DNA of 64,000 bases from CAIURC01 sp043777315 (GCA_043777315.1 JAYVPW010000006.1:1-64000), one strand, 5' to 3'. Positions 1-8,775 are shown, counted from the first letter of the stretch. Made by a program: numbers and translations. Notes: a model not told the origin generated them from the sequence alone.

Positions 1-38
1 TTCAAAAGCAGTGGCATCATCGGTCGTCCAATCGGCAT
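1..38 (-). CDS. Start of a gene cut by the window edge
   Basis: On the minus strand a strong Shine-Dalgarno block (AAAGGAGG, complement of 42-49) lies three bases before an ATG at 38. The first residues read MPIGRPMMPLLL before the window ends. The spacer is short but nothing else explains so strong a ribosome site. It lies about 210 bp downstream of the methyltransferase gene on the same strand, so it could be a further member of that operon, for example a nuclease, but the product cannot be told from 12 codons. Confidence 0.4.
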   Translation of the reverse strand, partial: MPIGRPMMPLLL

Positions 39-249
39 GAGCCTCCTTTCTCACACCGCACCTGTTATTGCACGAACTAATCGCTCACCACACTAGCAGC
101 TCTGCTACGACATCTCTGAATCCGCCAACAGATCATCGCCACTCGTCAAGAGGTGCTCGGGGTGACGCTTACTTTGTTCGGGACTCGGAAGGCAACGTAA
201 GCGGCGTCCGGGATCCCGCAGTCAATGCGGGCAGTCCCAGACGCGTGAT

Positions 250-1398
250 TCACGCCGAGGCCATCATTCCTCCAAAATGTCGTGCCAAGGCCGAGGCGAG
301 CAGCGGAGGCACCGCGTTCCCGACGTGGCGCTCTTGATCGCGATCGCAGCCGTGAAAGATGAACCGATCGTCGAAGGATTGGAGTCGCGCCGCTTCGCGG
401 ACACTGATTGACCGGTTGTCCCGGTAATGCGTGAAGCGGCCCGAACCCGGATTGCGAAAATTCGCCGTGATGGTGAAGCCAACGCCGTGGGGGTGCAATC
501 GCGCGTAGGCTTGGCTGAAGTAGTTGTCGGAGAACCGCTCACCATCGGGTAGATGTGCATTCCCCTGGCCCGGCTTGATTCCCGATATCTTTGCCAGGAA
601 CGCCGCTGAATGCCTGCGGGCAGCGTGGTTGAAGAGAGCGATCGCACCTTCGCGGCGGGAGCGTTGATAGGAGGTTCGGGCCTCATCGAGATACTGCTTT
701 CCATCGAACACCTCGCCAGCCGCCAACTCCGGCAAATCACCGATGGCATCCTCGACTGACACGAAACGCAGCCCGGCTTTCGCGTCTGTATGTGAGTCCT
801 GACCAACGTCCAGCGAATCGAACTCACCCTCAGGAAACTTAAAGTCAGTGATGCCCAGATCATTTCGCAGTGCGACGACGAAAGCGCGACGGCGAATCTG
901 CGGCACCCCGAATCCCGATGCATTGAGCACGGCAACTTTGACGGTGTAACCAGTGAAGGCCGACTCCACCTCGTCATTGAAAATGCGAGCGAAGGCCGAA
1001 AGTGCGGTCGGCACGTTTTCGAGAATTACGCACTTGGGCCGCATGTCATGCGCGAGATGAATGAAGCGCGAGAACAACTGATTGCGGTTGTCTTCCAGCC
1101 ACCTTTTGCCGTTCGGCGAAAAGCCCTGACACGGTGGCCCCCCGATGAGAAAGTCCAAGGTGCCAGCGTCAAGCTTGAGCAGCTTTAGCAGTTGAATACC
1201 GGTGATTTTGCCGATGTCAGCCGTCCAGAAGGGAATCCGCGGGAAGTTTTTTTTGAAGGTGAAGCTGGCCGTTGGATCAGAGTCCACGAGCAATTTGAGA
1301 TCAAACTGAAACTCTGTCTCCATCTTGTTCGCACGCAGGAAACCTTGAGAAAAACCACCCACGCCGGCGAAGAGATCGACCACTGAGAATGTCTTCAT
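250..1398 (-). CDS. DNA (cytosine-5-)-methyltransferase
   Basis: This enzyme transfers a methyl group from S-adenosylmethionine to C5 of cytosine in a specific DNA sequence. All diagnostic motifs are visible: motif I DLFAGVGGF (residues 8-16, SAM binding), motif IV GGPPCQGF with catalytic Cys90, motif VI ENV (127-129), motif VIII QIRRR, and motif X VGNAVPP near the C-terminus. At 382 aa it is full length for a type II m5C methylase with a short target-recognition region. It overlaps the upstream ATPase gene by 4 bp (ATGA arrangement) and is the last clear gene of a four-gene operon. No restriction endonuclease is visible in the window; one could lie beyond the left edge. Target sequence unknown. 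Confidence 0.95.
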   Translation of the reverse strand: MKTFSVVDLFAGVGGFSQGFLRANKMETEFQFDLKLLVDSDPTASFTFKKNFPRIPFWTADIGKITGIQLLKLLKLDAGTLDFLIGGPPCQGFSPNGKRWLEDNRNQLFSRFIHLAHDMRPKCVILENVPTALSAFARIFNDEVESAFTGYTVKVAVLNASGFGVPQIRRRAFVVALRNDLGITDFKFPEGEFDSLDVGQDSHTDAKAGLRFVSVEDAIGDLPELAAGEVFDGKQYLDEARTSYQRSRREGAIALFNHAARRHSAAFLAKISGIKPGQGNAHLPDGERFSDNYFSQAYARLHPHGVGFTITANFRNPGSGRFTHYRDNRSISVREAARLQSFDDRFIFHGCDRDQERHVGNAVPPLLASALARHFGGMMASA

Positions 1399-3176
1399 TT
1401 GCCGGCCTGCAAGGTTACCGAGAAGAGAAACGAGGTAAGGTCTTTCGCGGCTTGGTCATGGACGCGCGTGGTCACGTCATCGAGTTGGCGAATGACGTCG
1501 TCGGGAGAAAGCGTCGCGTTTGTCTTGCCTAGTTGGTAGATCGCTTCCCGCGCGATGATTTCGACGTAGCGCTGGAAGAGATACTCACGCCAGCGAGGGG
1601 AGTCCGCCCCGTATTCCTCGATGATCTTTTCGGCCAACGGACGGGAGGTGTTGATCCAGTAGATGCCGGCACCAAAATCTTTGGGTCGCTGATAAATCGC
1701 CGGATGCCGCGGATCGCAGGTGAAGGGGATCGTCGCGAGGGGATCGAGCGGATCGTGGTCCTGGCCCGAGACAAGCACCTGGGGAAAGCGCGGCTTTCGA
1801 GTCTTCTCGCTGCCACCTTCCTGTCCCTCATCGCCCTTCGGCTCACCGCCCGAATCCTTGCCGTCTCCTTTGCCACCGCCGCCAGCGCCTTTCTCCGTTC
1901 CCGAACTTCCAGCCGGGCCTTGACCGGAAAACATCTCCGTCCAAACCTGGCTCATAAAACGGTCCTTCCATCGGTTGAGCATCTCGTTGAGCGCAGACGT
2001 ATCCTTTAGGTCTTGCGCTTTGCGCTCCTGCTGGTTCTTGGTTTCCATCTTCTCCGCGAGTCCTTCGACTTGCTCGCGCACCCATTCCAGCAGGGCAGCA
2101 CTGCGATCTGTTTCGAGGAGCTTTTGGCGATCATTGCTCACGCAGTCGTGATCAGGATCTTCGAGGATCGGACATTCACACTCGCCATAGATGAACTCGA
2201 CCTGCCCGGAAAACCGGGTGGCTCCGAGCTCATGGATCCGATAGCTGCCGATCACGCCGACTTCGCCGATAATATCGATCGTATTCAGGCTGGCGAGATG
2301 CGCTCGAAGCGGTTCTTTGGACGTTTTCATGACCAGCCGACCGGCCCACGAAAACTGACCGTTCGTAAAAGCAACCTTCTCACCGTCATGCGGCAACTCA
2401 CTTGGAATTTCGAGGACAGTCGCGGCGTTAAAGCCCTCCTTCGGCTCCAATTTCGGAGATGTAAGTCGTGTCAGCGTGACTTCATCGTTGAAAACAGCAA
2501 AGACAGGTTTGCGATCGATCAACCGTCGGGCCTGCGGATGAAAGATGAGCTTATCCACCAGAGCTTTGAGGTTCGCCGTTCCCTTCACCTTCTCGGGCTT
2601 CTCTCCAACAACCACGGTAAAGCCCAACTCTCCGCTTTCCAGTCGCGCGACCACCTCCGACGGCAGGGCGATCTGGTCAATGCCAGCTTCCGCGAGTGCC
2701 TCCGCGAGTGAAATCTTGCGGTCCTCAAAACCTTCTTCGAAGCCATACTGCTTCTGCGCATTGAATCCGAAGATGTTCATCAAGCCATCGCGGTAGGTCA
2801 CGGCACGAGAGGATTTGAACATCTGACGCATGTAGAACTTTCCTCCATTCCCGTGGCCTCCCAGTGTTTTGAGCTGAGCCTGCTTTGCGCCTTTCTTGGC
2901 GGCCTCCGGATCGAAAAAACGTTTGAAAGCATCGTCGATTTGTTTCTTGCGCATGCCGACGAAATCGATGCACTCGATTTTGGTCAGGTGGCTCCCGCTT
3001 TCGTGGAAGCGCACGATGATGAACTGGTCGGCGTCTGGCACCTGCTCCCGCAGGTATGCATCGCTCGAATTCTTGAGCCACTCCGCGAGTCCCTTGGCGT
3101 GGTCGAATCTGAATTGGTTGCCGATTAAATCGAGAACCGCAACGTCGATGACGAATGGTTGAACTTTGATGGACAT
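1395..3176 (-). CDS. GHKL (HSP90/MutL/MORC-like) ATPase
   Basis: A 593-aa protein whose N-terminus has a Bergerat ATP-binding fold. The N-box is EWLKNSSDAY (Glu32, Asn36, Asp39), the G1-like motif is DFVGM (Asp71, missing the usual second glycine), and the G2 motif is GGHGNGG (106-112). The fold occurs in gyrase, HSP90, MutL and MORC. GHKL ATPases lying beside cytosine methylase genes are known from the MutL/MORC-like proteins of restriction-modification systems. A Gly/Lys/Glu-rich linker at about 425-465 separates the ATPase and transducer part from a C-terminal domain of about 130 aa that I do not recognise. It starts 2 bp after the stop of the 193-aa gene and overlaps the methylase by 4 bp. 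ATP-driven DNA clamping is an inference. Confidence 0.8.
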   Translation of the reverse strand: MSIKVQPFVIDVAVLDLIGNQFRFDHAKGLAEWLKNSSDAYLREQVPDADQFIIVRFHESGSHLTKIECIDFVGMRKKQIDDAFKRFFDPEAAKKGAKQAQLKTLGGHGNGGKFYMRQMFKSSRAVTYRDGLMNIFGFNAQKQYGFEEGFEDRKISLAEALAEAGIDQIALPSEVVARLESGELGFTVVVGEKPEKVKGTANLKALVDKLIFHPQARRLIDRKPVFAVFNDEVTLTRLTSPKLEPKEGFNAATVLEIPSELPHDGEKVAFTNGQFSWAGRLVMKTSKEPLRAHLASLNTIDIIGEVGVIGSYRIHELGATRFSGQVEFIYGECECPILEDPDHDCVSNDRQKLLETDRSAALLEWVREQVEGLAEKMETKNQQERKAQDLKDTSALNEMLNRWKDRFMSQVWTEMFSGQGPAGSSGTEKGAGGGGKGDGKDSGGEPKGDEGQEGGSEKTRKPRFPQVLVSGQDHDPLDPLATIPFTCDPRHPAIYQRPKDFGAGIYWINTSRPLAEKIIEEYGADSPRWREYLFQRYVEIIAREAIYQLGKTNATLSPDDVIRQLDDVTTRVHDQAAKDLTSFLFSVTLQAGK

Positions 3177-3178
3177 AA

Positions 3179-3760
3179 CTATTTTCTGGTTTTGATCTCG
3201 TCCTGAAAGTGAGCGATCAACCAGTCGTTCAGTTTTTGGAGCGCCGCGGATACGGCGTCGTTTCGCTTCGCCGCGTGGGCGCTTATCGCTTGATCGACGT
3301 TGCTGATGCGACCTAGGAAATCACTCTTCGGCGTGCGGACGCTAACGCCCAGATACTCGTAGAAGTCAGTGTCCAGGATGCGACGAGACTGTCCCTCTTG
3401 GAAAAGTTGAAATGCCTGAGATTTTAGAATTCGATTGATCTCGTTTTCTTCCGGCTTCGTCAGGCGATCTCGATGCGCGTCCACAACCCCCAGCAGATCA
3501 CGCGCAACGTCCAAGCCGTGCGGAGTTAGGAGGAATGACTTATTTGCCGAGCGGACAAGTCCGTCCTGCTTCATGCTGTAGAGCGGCTTGTGAATGTCAG
3601 AGGAGTCCGGAAATTGCGGGTAGCCACGTAACTGGAAATCCTCAGGATACCGCTGAAACGCACTTACCACGATATCCTCATAAAGGAGCGGCTTCGATTC
3701 GCCCTTTGCCAGATCGAACATCACGGAAAGGATTTTTTGAGGTTTTGATATGGGTCTCAT
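3179..3760 (-). CDS. Small operon protein, probable winged-helix
   Basis: A 193-aa protein of unknown function. Residues 1-75 look like a winged-helix domain: helical N-terminus, then MKQDGLVRSANKSFLLTPHG, which has the look of a wing followed by the usual start of a third helix. The C-terminal half is mainly helical and charged. Its start overlaps the stop of the 1022-codon gene by 4 bp and its stop lies 2 bp before the ATPase gene, so translation is coupled and the stoichiometry is probably fixed. A DNA-binding or adaptor subunit fits best. No catalytic motif is visible. Confidence 0.6.
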   Translation of the reverse strand: MRPISKPQKILSVMFDLAKGESKPLLYEDIVVSAFQRYPEDFQLRGYPQFPDSSDIHKPLYSMKQDGLVRSANKSFLLTPHGLDVARDLLGVVDAHRDRLTKPEENEINRILKSQAFQLFQEGQSRRILDTDFYEYLGVSVRTPKSDFLGRISNVDQAISAHAAKRNDAVSAALQKLNDWLIAHFQDEIKTRK

Positions 3761-6700
3761 TCCTTGGCGCGGAAGCGTCTGTTTCCTACCTCTTGAAGGC
3801 TGTCACTTCCGCGCAATATCAACGCCAGCATATCAACCGACAAATCTTCGAGATCGAACCCCTCCCGTTCCAGGCGCTCGATCAGTTCGTCGCAGGCTGC
3901 AATGTCGCGTGACTCTTTGAGGCTTTTCAATGTCGCTGCACGGAGTGCATCCACATCGAAATCTTCGAGCTCAAAATCCACGTCGAGCAAGAATTCGCTG
4001 GTGGCATTGCGAAGGAAACGCGGGCTGCGGGCGAGCCGTTCCTCGATTTTCGGTAGCTCGATGTGCGCGAAAATCTCGCCGTATTTCGCGGTCAATTCCC
4101 ATTGCAGCTCGTAAGCTGGGAAAGGACGCGCCAAAGCGCGCATGACTGCTGAGAGCGCAAGTTCGAGGGAGATTGCTTTATGGAGAATCAGGGTGTCTGG
4201 GCTGAATTCGTCTGGCGCACGGCGCAGCTTTTCAGAGCGGGCGCAGGTCTTCCACAAGAGGGCTCCGTGTTCGTCGGCAGGATCGACGCCGAAGAGCTGG
4301 CAGAGCGCAGAGAAACTAGTCGGAAGCTCCGATCTTCGCACTGTGCGCTCGATCACACTCCTGTTGCGGAGGATGACCTCGGTCTCACGACTCCCCCACT
4401 CTTGCAGACCATAATAGCCAAAGCCGAAGGCGCGGATTCCGGGATGGGTCCGCACGATGTTCGAAAGGCCGGTCGCGCTCACGGATCGGAGTCGCGTTAA
4501 ACGCTCGAGAGCTTGTTCGACGGTGAGCGCATGACCGGCTTCAGCGAAGACTCGAGGAAGAAGGTCTTTGATGTATTCGCGCTCCTGAATTCCCCATGCC
4601 GTGAGCGCAAAGAGGTGGCGTCCGAGGTCGATGAATCGCACATCCTCCCGCAGGATTTGCGCTAACTCGTAGGAGTTCACACCCGCGGGAACTTCGATCA
4701 GCCCGGCATCGATTGCTTCGATGGTCGAAACGGGCCGACCTTTGCCACTGAGTATTTTCTCAAACTCAGTTCTAAGTGCCGACTGTTTCCTCTCTGGGGC
4801 ACGGAAATGCTTTTTGAGTCCAAAGGCCCGCGGGCCGAGTAGAAAGAATCCCTGGTCCGTAATGAGAGAATTCCCCGCGCTTCGCTCGCTGACCACGATT
4901 GCGTCAATGCCAAACCTTTCTTTGGCGCGGGCGATGATCACCTCGGGTGTGAGTGGCTCAGTGCTGTCGCTGAGAACTGGCAGCGCAAAGTCGCCGATGC
5001 GCAGGCGGCGCAAGCGAAGCGTGGCGCGTTCGGGCTCCGGGAAATCCACGATGATCTTTCGCGCTCTGCGCAACGCGGCGAGAAGTGTGCCGGCACTCAG
5101 GTTCTTGAGCCGCGTTTGCGTTTGCAGGAAGGCGAGCGCTTCAGAGGCCGATGGCTGGCTACTACTTTGCCGCAGCCATTTCTCGAGAGCCGTGATGACT
5201 GCTTCAATCTCCAGATCGTCCGCACCCTCCCGTGTCGAGCCCGGCACCCAAGCGGGAATGGCAGGTGCCATCACATCGAGCACTCGCACATAAAATCCGG
5301 GATCGCGTTGCAAGCTCGCGGCAGCTTCACCGAGCCAGTGGGAGCAAAGTGCAGGCGTCAGTGGACAAACACGCTGCTCGCATTCCCGGGAGACCGTCTC
5401 CAGCGCCCGGGCGAGCGGTGGACCGCCTGCCTGCCGCACTTGGATCATCATTTTCTTGACGATCTGCCGCACGCGCTCGCGTGTCATGGCAAAGTCGGCA
5501 CTGACATCCTCCAGCGTCCGCGGATTGCCCTCATCGCCTGCGAGACGCTGCTCGAAGATTTTTCGGTTGCGTGCAGAGGCGACTTGCAAGCCGGCATCAA
5601 TCCCCCGTGCGACTTGGAGCAGGCAGGTCATCAAGTCGCCGCTGCTTTCCGGGGAAAAGTCACCCGCTGCCCCCCGGCGCAGGAGTTCACGCAACTCGCG
5701 AATCGTCGCCCGGCCACAATTTCTTACGCCCAAGAGGTCGCGTTCGTCGCGGCGATCGAGCTCGCCGAGCGTCTGAAAACCGAACGCTTGCAGCACGTTG
5801 CCGAGTCGCACGGAAACCGGCAATTCTGTGAACTTTAAATCTCGTGCTTCCGGTGCGATGAGTAGCAAATACGGATTCGCCGGTTCCGCCGTAAATTCAA
5901 ACGTGATCGCCTCGCCGGAACCTGCCTGCAACTGCTGCACAAGTTCGCGCAACTCAGCCAATGTTTTACGTCCGCAGTTTCGATATTTCCCGAATTCGAC
6001 GTAGCTGCGTCCGTGCAAATCGCCCGCCAGACGCATGTCCGCATCCTCCAGTAGATGTCCCAGTCGCACGGACACCGAGAAATCCGACATGGCGCGTCCG
6101 CGTTCGCTGGTGGGAATGAAAATGCGCTCGATCTCGACCGGGGGCTGTGTGAAGGAGGGCTGAGGACTTAATGCTCGTGCAGGTGCGGGAGGGGGCGGGG
6201 AATTCGCCGGTTTCGCTGGGATCTGCTTGGTCGTTGGCAGTGCGAGTTTTTCGCGAAGATGTGCGACAGCGGCATGGAGTTCATGGGCGATCGCGTGCCA
6301 GTCACTGGATCCGGGAAGGTAGCGCCGCAGTTCAGCGATGGATATTCCTCCAAGGTCGCCCAATTCTCCAACCTTGAGCCGTTGCAGGGCAACCCGAGCA
6401 GGCTTGGAAACTTCCAAGCGTGTCGCAGGGATCTTCCAGAGGACGGTGGGAATGAAAAACCGCTTGGTGGAGGAAAAGTCAGCAGCCAACTCCAAGGGAC
6501 CGTGCGATAGTTGCGCCAACGCTGTCAACGTCGCTGGCGGACACGGTTCTGCGGCGCAACATTGAACGTCCGAGTAGAGTTTGGCGGAAGCGGCTATGGC
6601 GCGTGCGGTGGCGGACTGTCTTGCTCGAGGAGGGCCAGGGCTTTGTCGTAGCTGCAGCGGGTGAGGAAGTGGGCGAGTTGGGATCGACGGGGCGGGGAGG

Positions 6701-6825
6701 GTGGCTTGCAGAGCGGCGATTTTTTCGGAGACGGCTTTCAGGCGGCTGAAATGCGCGGCGGCGCCATTAGGGTCAGAGCCAGAATCTCGCTCATTGCAAC
6801 TACGGCGATCCGGAGGCTCATTCAT
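3757..6825 (-). CDS. Multi-HTH protein with RNAP alpha-CTD-like repeats and sigma-4-like domain
   Basis: The open frame has 1022 codons. It carries two clear copies of the helix-hairpin-helix module of the RNA polymerase alpha C-terminal domain (about 250-300 and 336-384, each with SVRLG...L...NCGR.T..ELREL), and a weaker one at about 125-190. Residues 415-462 resemble sigma-70 region 4 (TLEDVSADFAMTRERVRQIVKKM). About 600-830 contains two winged-helix-like segments similar in pattern to HARE-HTH/RpoE-delta domains. The first 75 or so codons are a frameshifted copy of a neighbouring small gene, so the real start is probably downstream, for instance a TTG at 6528 or 6519. Head of the four-gene operon. 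Predicted role: DNA or promoter recognition for the ATPase and methylase. Confidence 0.75.
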   Translation of the reverse strand: MNEPPDRRSCNERDSGSDPNGAAAHFSRLKAVSEKIAALQATLPAPSIPTRPLPHPLQLRQSPGPPRARQSATARAIAASAKLYSDVQCCAAEPCPPATLTALAQLSHGPLELAADFSSTKRFFIPTVLWKIPATRLEVSKPARVALQRLKVGELGDLGGISIAELRRYLPGSSDWHAIAHELHAAVAHLREKLALPTTKQIPAKPANSPPPPAPARALSPQPSFTQPPVEIERIFIPTSERGRAMSDFSVSVRLGHLLEDADMRLAGDLHGRSYVEFGKYRNCGRKTLAELRELVQQLQAGSGEAITFEFTAEPANPYLLLIAPEARDLKFTELPVSVRLGNVLQAFGFQTLGELDRRDERDLLGVRNCGRATIRELRELLRRGAAGDFSPESSGDLMTCLLQVARGIDAGLQVASARNRKIFEQRLAGDEGNPRTLEDVSADFAMTRERVRQIVKKMMIQVRQAGGPPLARALETVSRECEQRVCPLTPALCSHWLGEAAASLQRDPGFYVRVLDVMAPAIPAWVPGSTREGADDLEIEAVITALEKWLRQSSSQPSASEALAFLQTQTRLKNLSAGTLLAALRRARKIIVDFPEPERATLRLRRLRIGDFALPVLSDSTEPLTPEVIIARAKERFGIDAIVVSERSAGNSLITDQGFFLLGPRAFGLKKHFRAPERKQSALRTEFEKILSGKGRPVSTIEAIDAGLIEVPAGVNSYELAQILREDVRFIDLGRHLFALTAWGIQEREYIKDLLPRVFAEAGHALTVEQALERLTRLRSVSATGLSNIVRTHPGIRAFGFGYYGLQEWGSRETEVILRNRSVIERTVRRSELPTSFSALCQLFGVDPADEHGALLWKTCARSEKLRRAPDEFSPDTLILHKAISLELALSAVMRALARPFPAYELQWELTAKYGEIFAHIELPKIEERLARSPRFLRNATSEFLLDVDFELEDFDVDALRAATLKSLKESRDIAACDELIERLEREGFDLEDLSVDMLALILRGSDSLQEVGNRRFRAKE
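6601..6762. repeat. Duplicated segment, copy 1 (island boundary)
   Basis: About 160 bp here closely match 8864-9026 in the same orientation, with scattered substitutions and small deletions. Copy 2 lies inside an intact 84-codon gene. Copy 1 has lost bases near the Pro-Ala-Pro codons, shifting its frame, and is read into the 1022-codon frame. The duplication marks the edge of the accessory operon. Confidence 0.8.
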
Positions 6826-7196
6826 GCTCCCTCTGGTTGCACGAATCGGTTGATGATCTCCAGCCCGGCGACGTGGGTGAAGTCCGGTTCGTTCCGCGTG
6901 ACCAGTGGCAGGCGGTGGAGCAGGGCCGTCGCGGCGATGATCGAGTCGGCGAGGCTCATCTTCTTCTGCCGTCGCAGTTCGATGGCGCGAGCGGCGATGC
7001 GGTCGTCCAGCGGCAATTCTGGCAGCGCGCCGACGAGCAACTCCAGGCGGGCGGATCGCGCTTCATCGAGCAGATGCCAGCGCGGGAAACCGAGCACCTC
7101 GATGCGGTTCACCGTCGCGAGGCAGGCGGCGGCATCTTCCACCCATTTGCTCAGAAATGCGCCTTCGGGCTCCGCGGCGGAGATGAGGATGTTCAA
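6822..7196 (-). pseudogene. PIN-domain toxin, N-terminally truncated
   Basis: The frame encodes most of a VapC-type PIN ribonuclease: NILISA at the start, the central RIEVLGFPRW segment with the conserved Glu, then LADSIIAATALLHRLPLVTRN, which carries the second acidic cluster. The first catalytic Asp, normally in a hhDTN motif, is missing: the residues just before NILIS read RHL. The only nearby start is a TTG at 7196 without a ribosome site. No partner antitoxin adjoins it. A piece of the same gene recurs at 8678-8775. It looks like a decayed toxin, though a short protein could still be made. Confidence 0.65.
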
Positions 7197-7230
7197 GTGA
7201 CGAGGAAAAGGTGCGGGTTTCCGACGACCG

Positions 7231-7619
7231 TCAGGGCTGGACGGGCAGTTGTGGAATGAGGTCGGTGGCAGGGTGCGCGATGCCTTCATCCAGCGTGGCC
7301 AGGCGCCAACGCCGCGCGTTGGCGAGGTCAGCGAGGTAGATGTCGGTGGTTTTGCGCGGAGACGTGACTGCCAGGCTGTCGAGCGCGCGACGGTCGCAAG
7401 GGATGAACACCGGCGTTTCGACGCGGAGGAATTCGGCGAGCCGGAGCGGGCGTCGTCCATCGTCGAACCGAGCGCGCAGGCCACACGGATGAAACCCAAT
7501 TCGGTGATGGGACAGACGGCAATGTCCCGGCCCGGCCACCATGCGTTGACGCGCGAATGGTGCTCGTGGCTCTGCACGAGGTGAGCGACCAGCGCAGAGA
7601 CGTCGAGCACCCAGGTCAC
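7231..7619 (-). pseudogene. PIN-domain toxin with a frameshift
   Basis: The start is intact: MTWVLDVSALVAHL has the first catalytic Asp, and the first 57 or so codons continue well (CPITELGFIRVA carries the conserved Glu). Near 7448 a one-base loss moves the rest into another frame, where LRLAEFLRVETPVF and DIYLADLANARRWRLATLDEGI complete a normal VapC C-terminus with its acidic residues, ending at 7231. As written the protein would be cut or scrambled. A sequencing error is possible. It overlaps the antitoxin gene by 4 bp, as in working vapBC operons. Confidence 0.75.
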
Positions 7620-7843
7620 GGGAATTCTTCAAGGATGGCTTCCACCTCCGCCTGACGAATCACCCGAGGGCCGGCGAGGACGAGGCGGTTCGCGGTGCGC
7701 TCGGCGCGCAATACTCCGGGGCGGCTGGCTTCGCCCGTTGGCACCGCTCTGCGCGCGGTGAGTTCTCTGATTCGATGCTCAATGGCGGCGAGGTCCGCGG
7801 CCTCCAGCCCTGGCAACTCTGCGATGATTTCGCGCGTGCTCAT
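7616..7843 (-). CDS. Antitoxin of the frameshifted PIN pair (VapB-like)
   Basis: A 75-aa charged protein (MSTREIIAELPGLEAADLAAIEHRIRELTA...) directly upstream of the PIN toxin, overlapping it by 4 bp. The N-terminal pattern, with the helix ADLAAIEHRIREL, matches small antitoxins that precede PIN genes in many environmental bacteria. The C-terminus ending VEAILEEFP would wrap the toxin. Because the toxin is frameshifted, this antitoxin may now be an orphan. The 205 bp upstream (7844-8048) hold no gene I can support. Confidence 0.6.
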   Translation of the reverse strand: MSTREIIAELPGLEAADLAAIEHRIRELTARRAVPTGEASRPGVLRAERTANRLVLAGPRVIRQAEVEAILEEFP

Positions 7844-8048
7844 TGGTGGAGTGTTGCACCCGATGGGCCGTCGGGAAAGGCCCGTGTGTGGGTTGTTGGT
7901 TTCGGGTTTTCATCCTCGTTGCCAAAGTTGAGGACTTGGCCACGCCGTTTTAGCGCGGGGAAGCTGAACTTTGCGGTGAGGGGCGGGACTGCCCGGAGCC
8001 AGTGCGGCGGTATGTGAACCCGCCGAGGCTGGGCATTGCGATTTGGAT

Positions 8049-8384
8049 TTATTCCGCCCCCGGCGGATCGAGGAGGCGGCGTGGAAGGTCGCGCGCTCCG
8101 GGCACGACGCGGAATGCAACGAGTTCCTCGCCGGAAATGCGGTAGTAGATGAGGTGCCGGTCGAACGGCTTCTCCACGAGGTAGAACCGCACGTCCGCAA
8201 GTAGCGGCTCAGGGTAAGCGCACAGCGTCCCGAGCTGTGGATGCTGGGCGAGAAGCTCCAGCGTCGCTTCGACGGCGCGCGCGTAGTCGAGGGCCAGCGT
8301 TTCATCCCGCTGGCGGGCATACCAGCGGGCCTGCTCTGCCACGTCGGCCGGGAAGTCGTCGGTATAGACGACGCGCAAGCTCAT
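8049..8384 (-). CDS. ParE/RelE-superfamily toxin
   Basis: A 111-aa protein with the ParE-like layout: VVYTDDFPADVAEQARWYARQ at the N-terminus, a helical middle, then the beta core LVEKPFDRHLIYYRI and LVAFRVVPGARD. The F-x-H-x-I-Y-Y-R signature is typical of ParE toxins, which poison gyrase or, in RelE relatives, cut mRNA on the ribosome. It overlaps the upstream antitoxin by 4 bp, giving a complete module. No frame damage is visible, unlike its PIN neighbours. Confidence 0.85.
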   Translation of the reverse strand: MSLRVVYTDDFPADVAEQARWYARQRDETLALDYARAVEATLELLAQHPQLGTLCAYPEPLLADVRFYLVEKPFDRHLIYYRISGEELVAFRVVPGARDLPRRLLDPPGAE

Positions 8385-8647
8385 GCGCCGCGATCTTCGG
8401 CGATGACGCGCCGGGCCAGCTCCACGAATTCACCTTTCTGATACGGGCGCGTGGACTTGATCACCGCCGCGAGCAGCGAGGACTCGAGTTCCGCTCCACT
8501 CGGGCCGGACGGGAACTCTGGCAAAGCCTCGTCGGCAAGTCGTTCCTCGATCAGGCGATTGACCACTTCATCCGGCGTCGCGTAGCGCCCGGTCTTTAAC
8601 CGCGCCTGCACGATTTCCTCGGTTCGTTTGCTGAGCGTCACCGTCAT
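8381..8647 (-). CDS. ParD-like ribbon-helix-helix antitoxin
   Basis: An 88-aa protein. MTVTLSKRTEEIVQARLKTGRYATPDEVVNRLIEERL is a ribbon-helix-helix DNA-binding start of ParD type (the GRYATPDEVV turn is diagnostic). The acidic C-terminal tail should neutralise the toxin encoded next. RHH dimers of this class usually repress their own promoter, so the operon is probably autoregulated from the short gap upstream of 8647. Confidence 0.85.
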   Translation of the reverse strand: MTVTLSKRTEEIVQARLKTGRYATPDEVVNRLIEERLADEALPEFPSGPSGAELESSLLAAVIKSTRPYQKGEFVELARRVIAEDRGA

Positions 8648-8677
8648 GCGAGCATTTTCCGCGGCATCACGAATCAG

Positions 8678-8775
8678 TCAATGAGTCACTTCGATGGCGC
8701 GGGCGGCGATGCGGTCATCCAGCGGCAATTCCGGCAGCGCGCCGACGAGCAACTCCAGGCGGGCGCACCGCGCTT
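8678..8775 (-). pseudogene. PIN toxin fragment
   Basis: About 30 codons (ARLELLVGALPELPLDDRIAARAIE) nearly identical to the middle of the truncated PIN gene at 6822-7196. No start or remaining domain is present. It is the second half of the local duplication whose other part is 8864-9026. The two parts are in a different relative order here and at 6.6-7.2 kb, so a simple tandem duplication does not explain them. Confidence 0.75.

Noticed and set aside
4698..5838. Plus-strand open frames inside the 1022-codon gene
   Set aside because: Shadows with no motif, while the minus strand has a continuous multi-domain protein.
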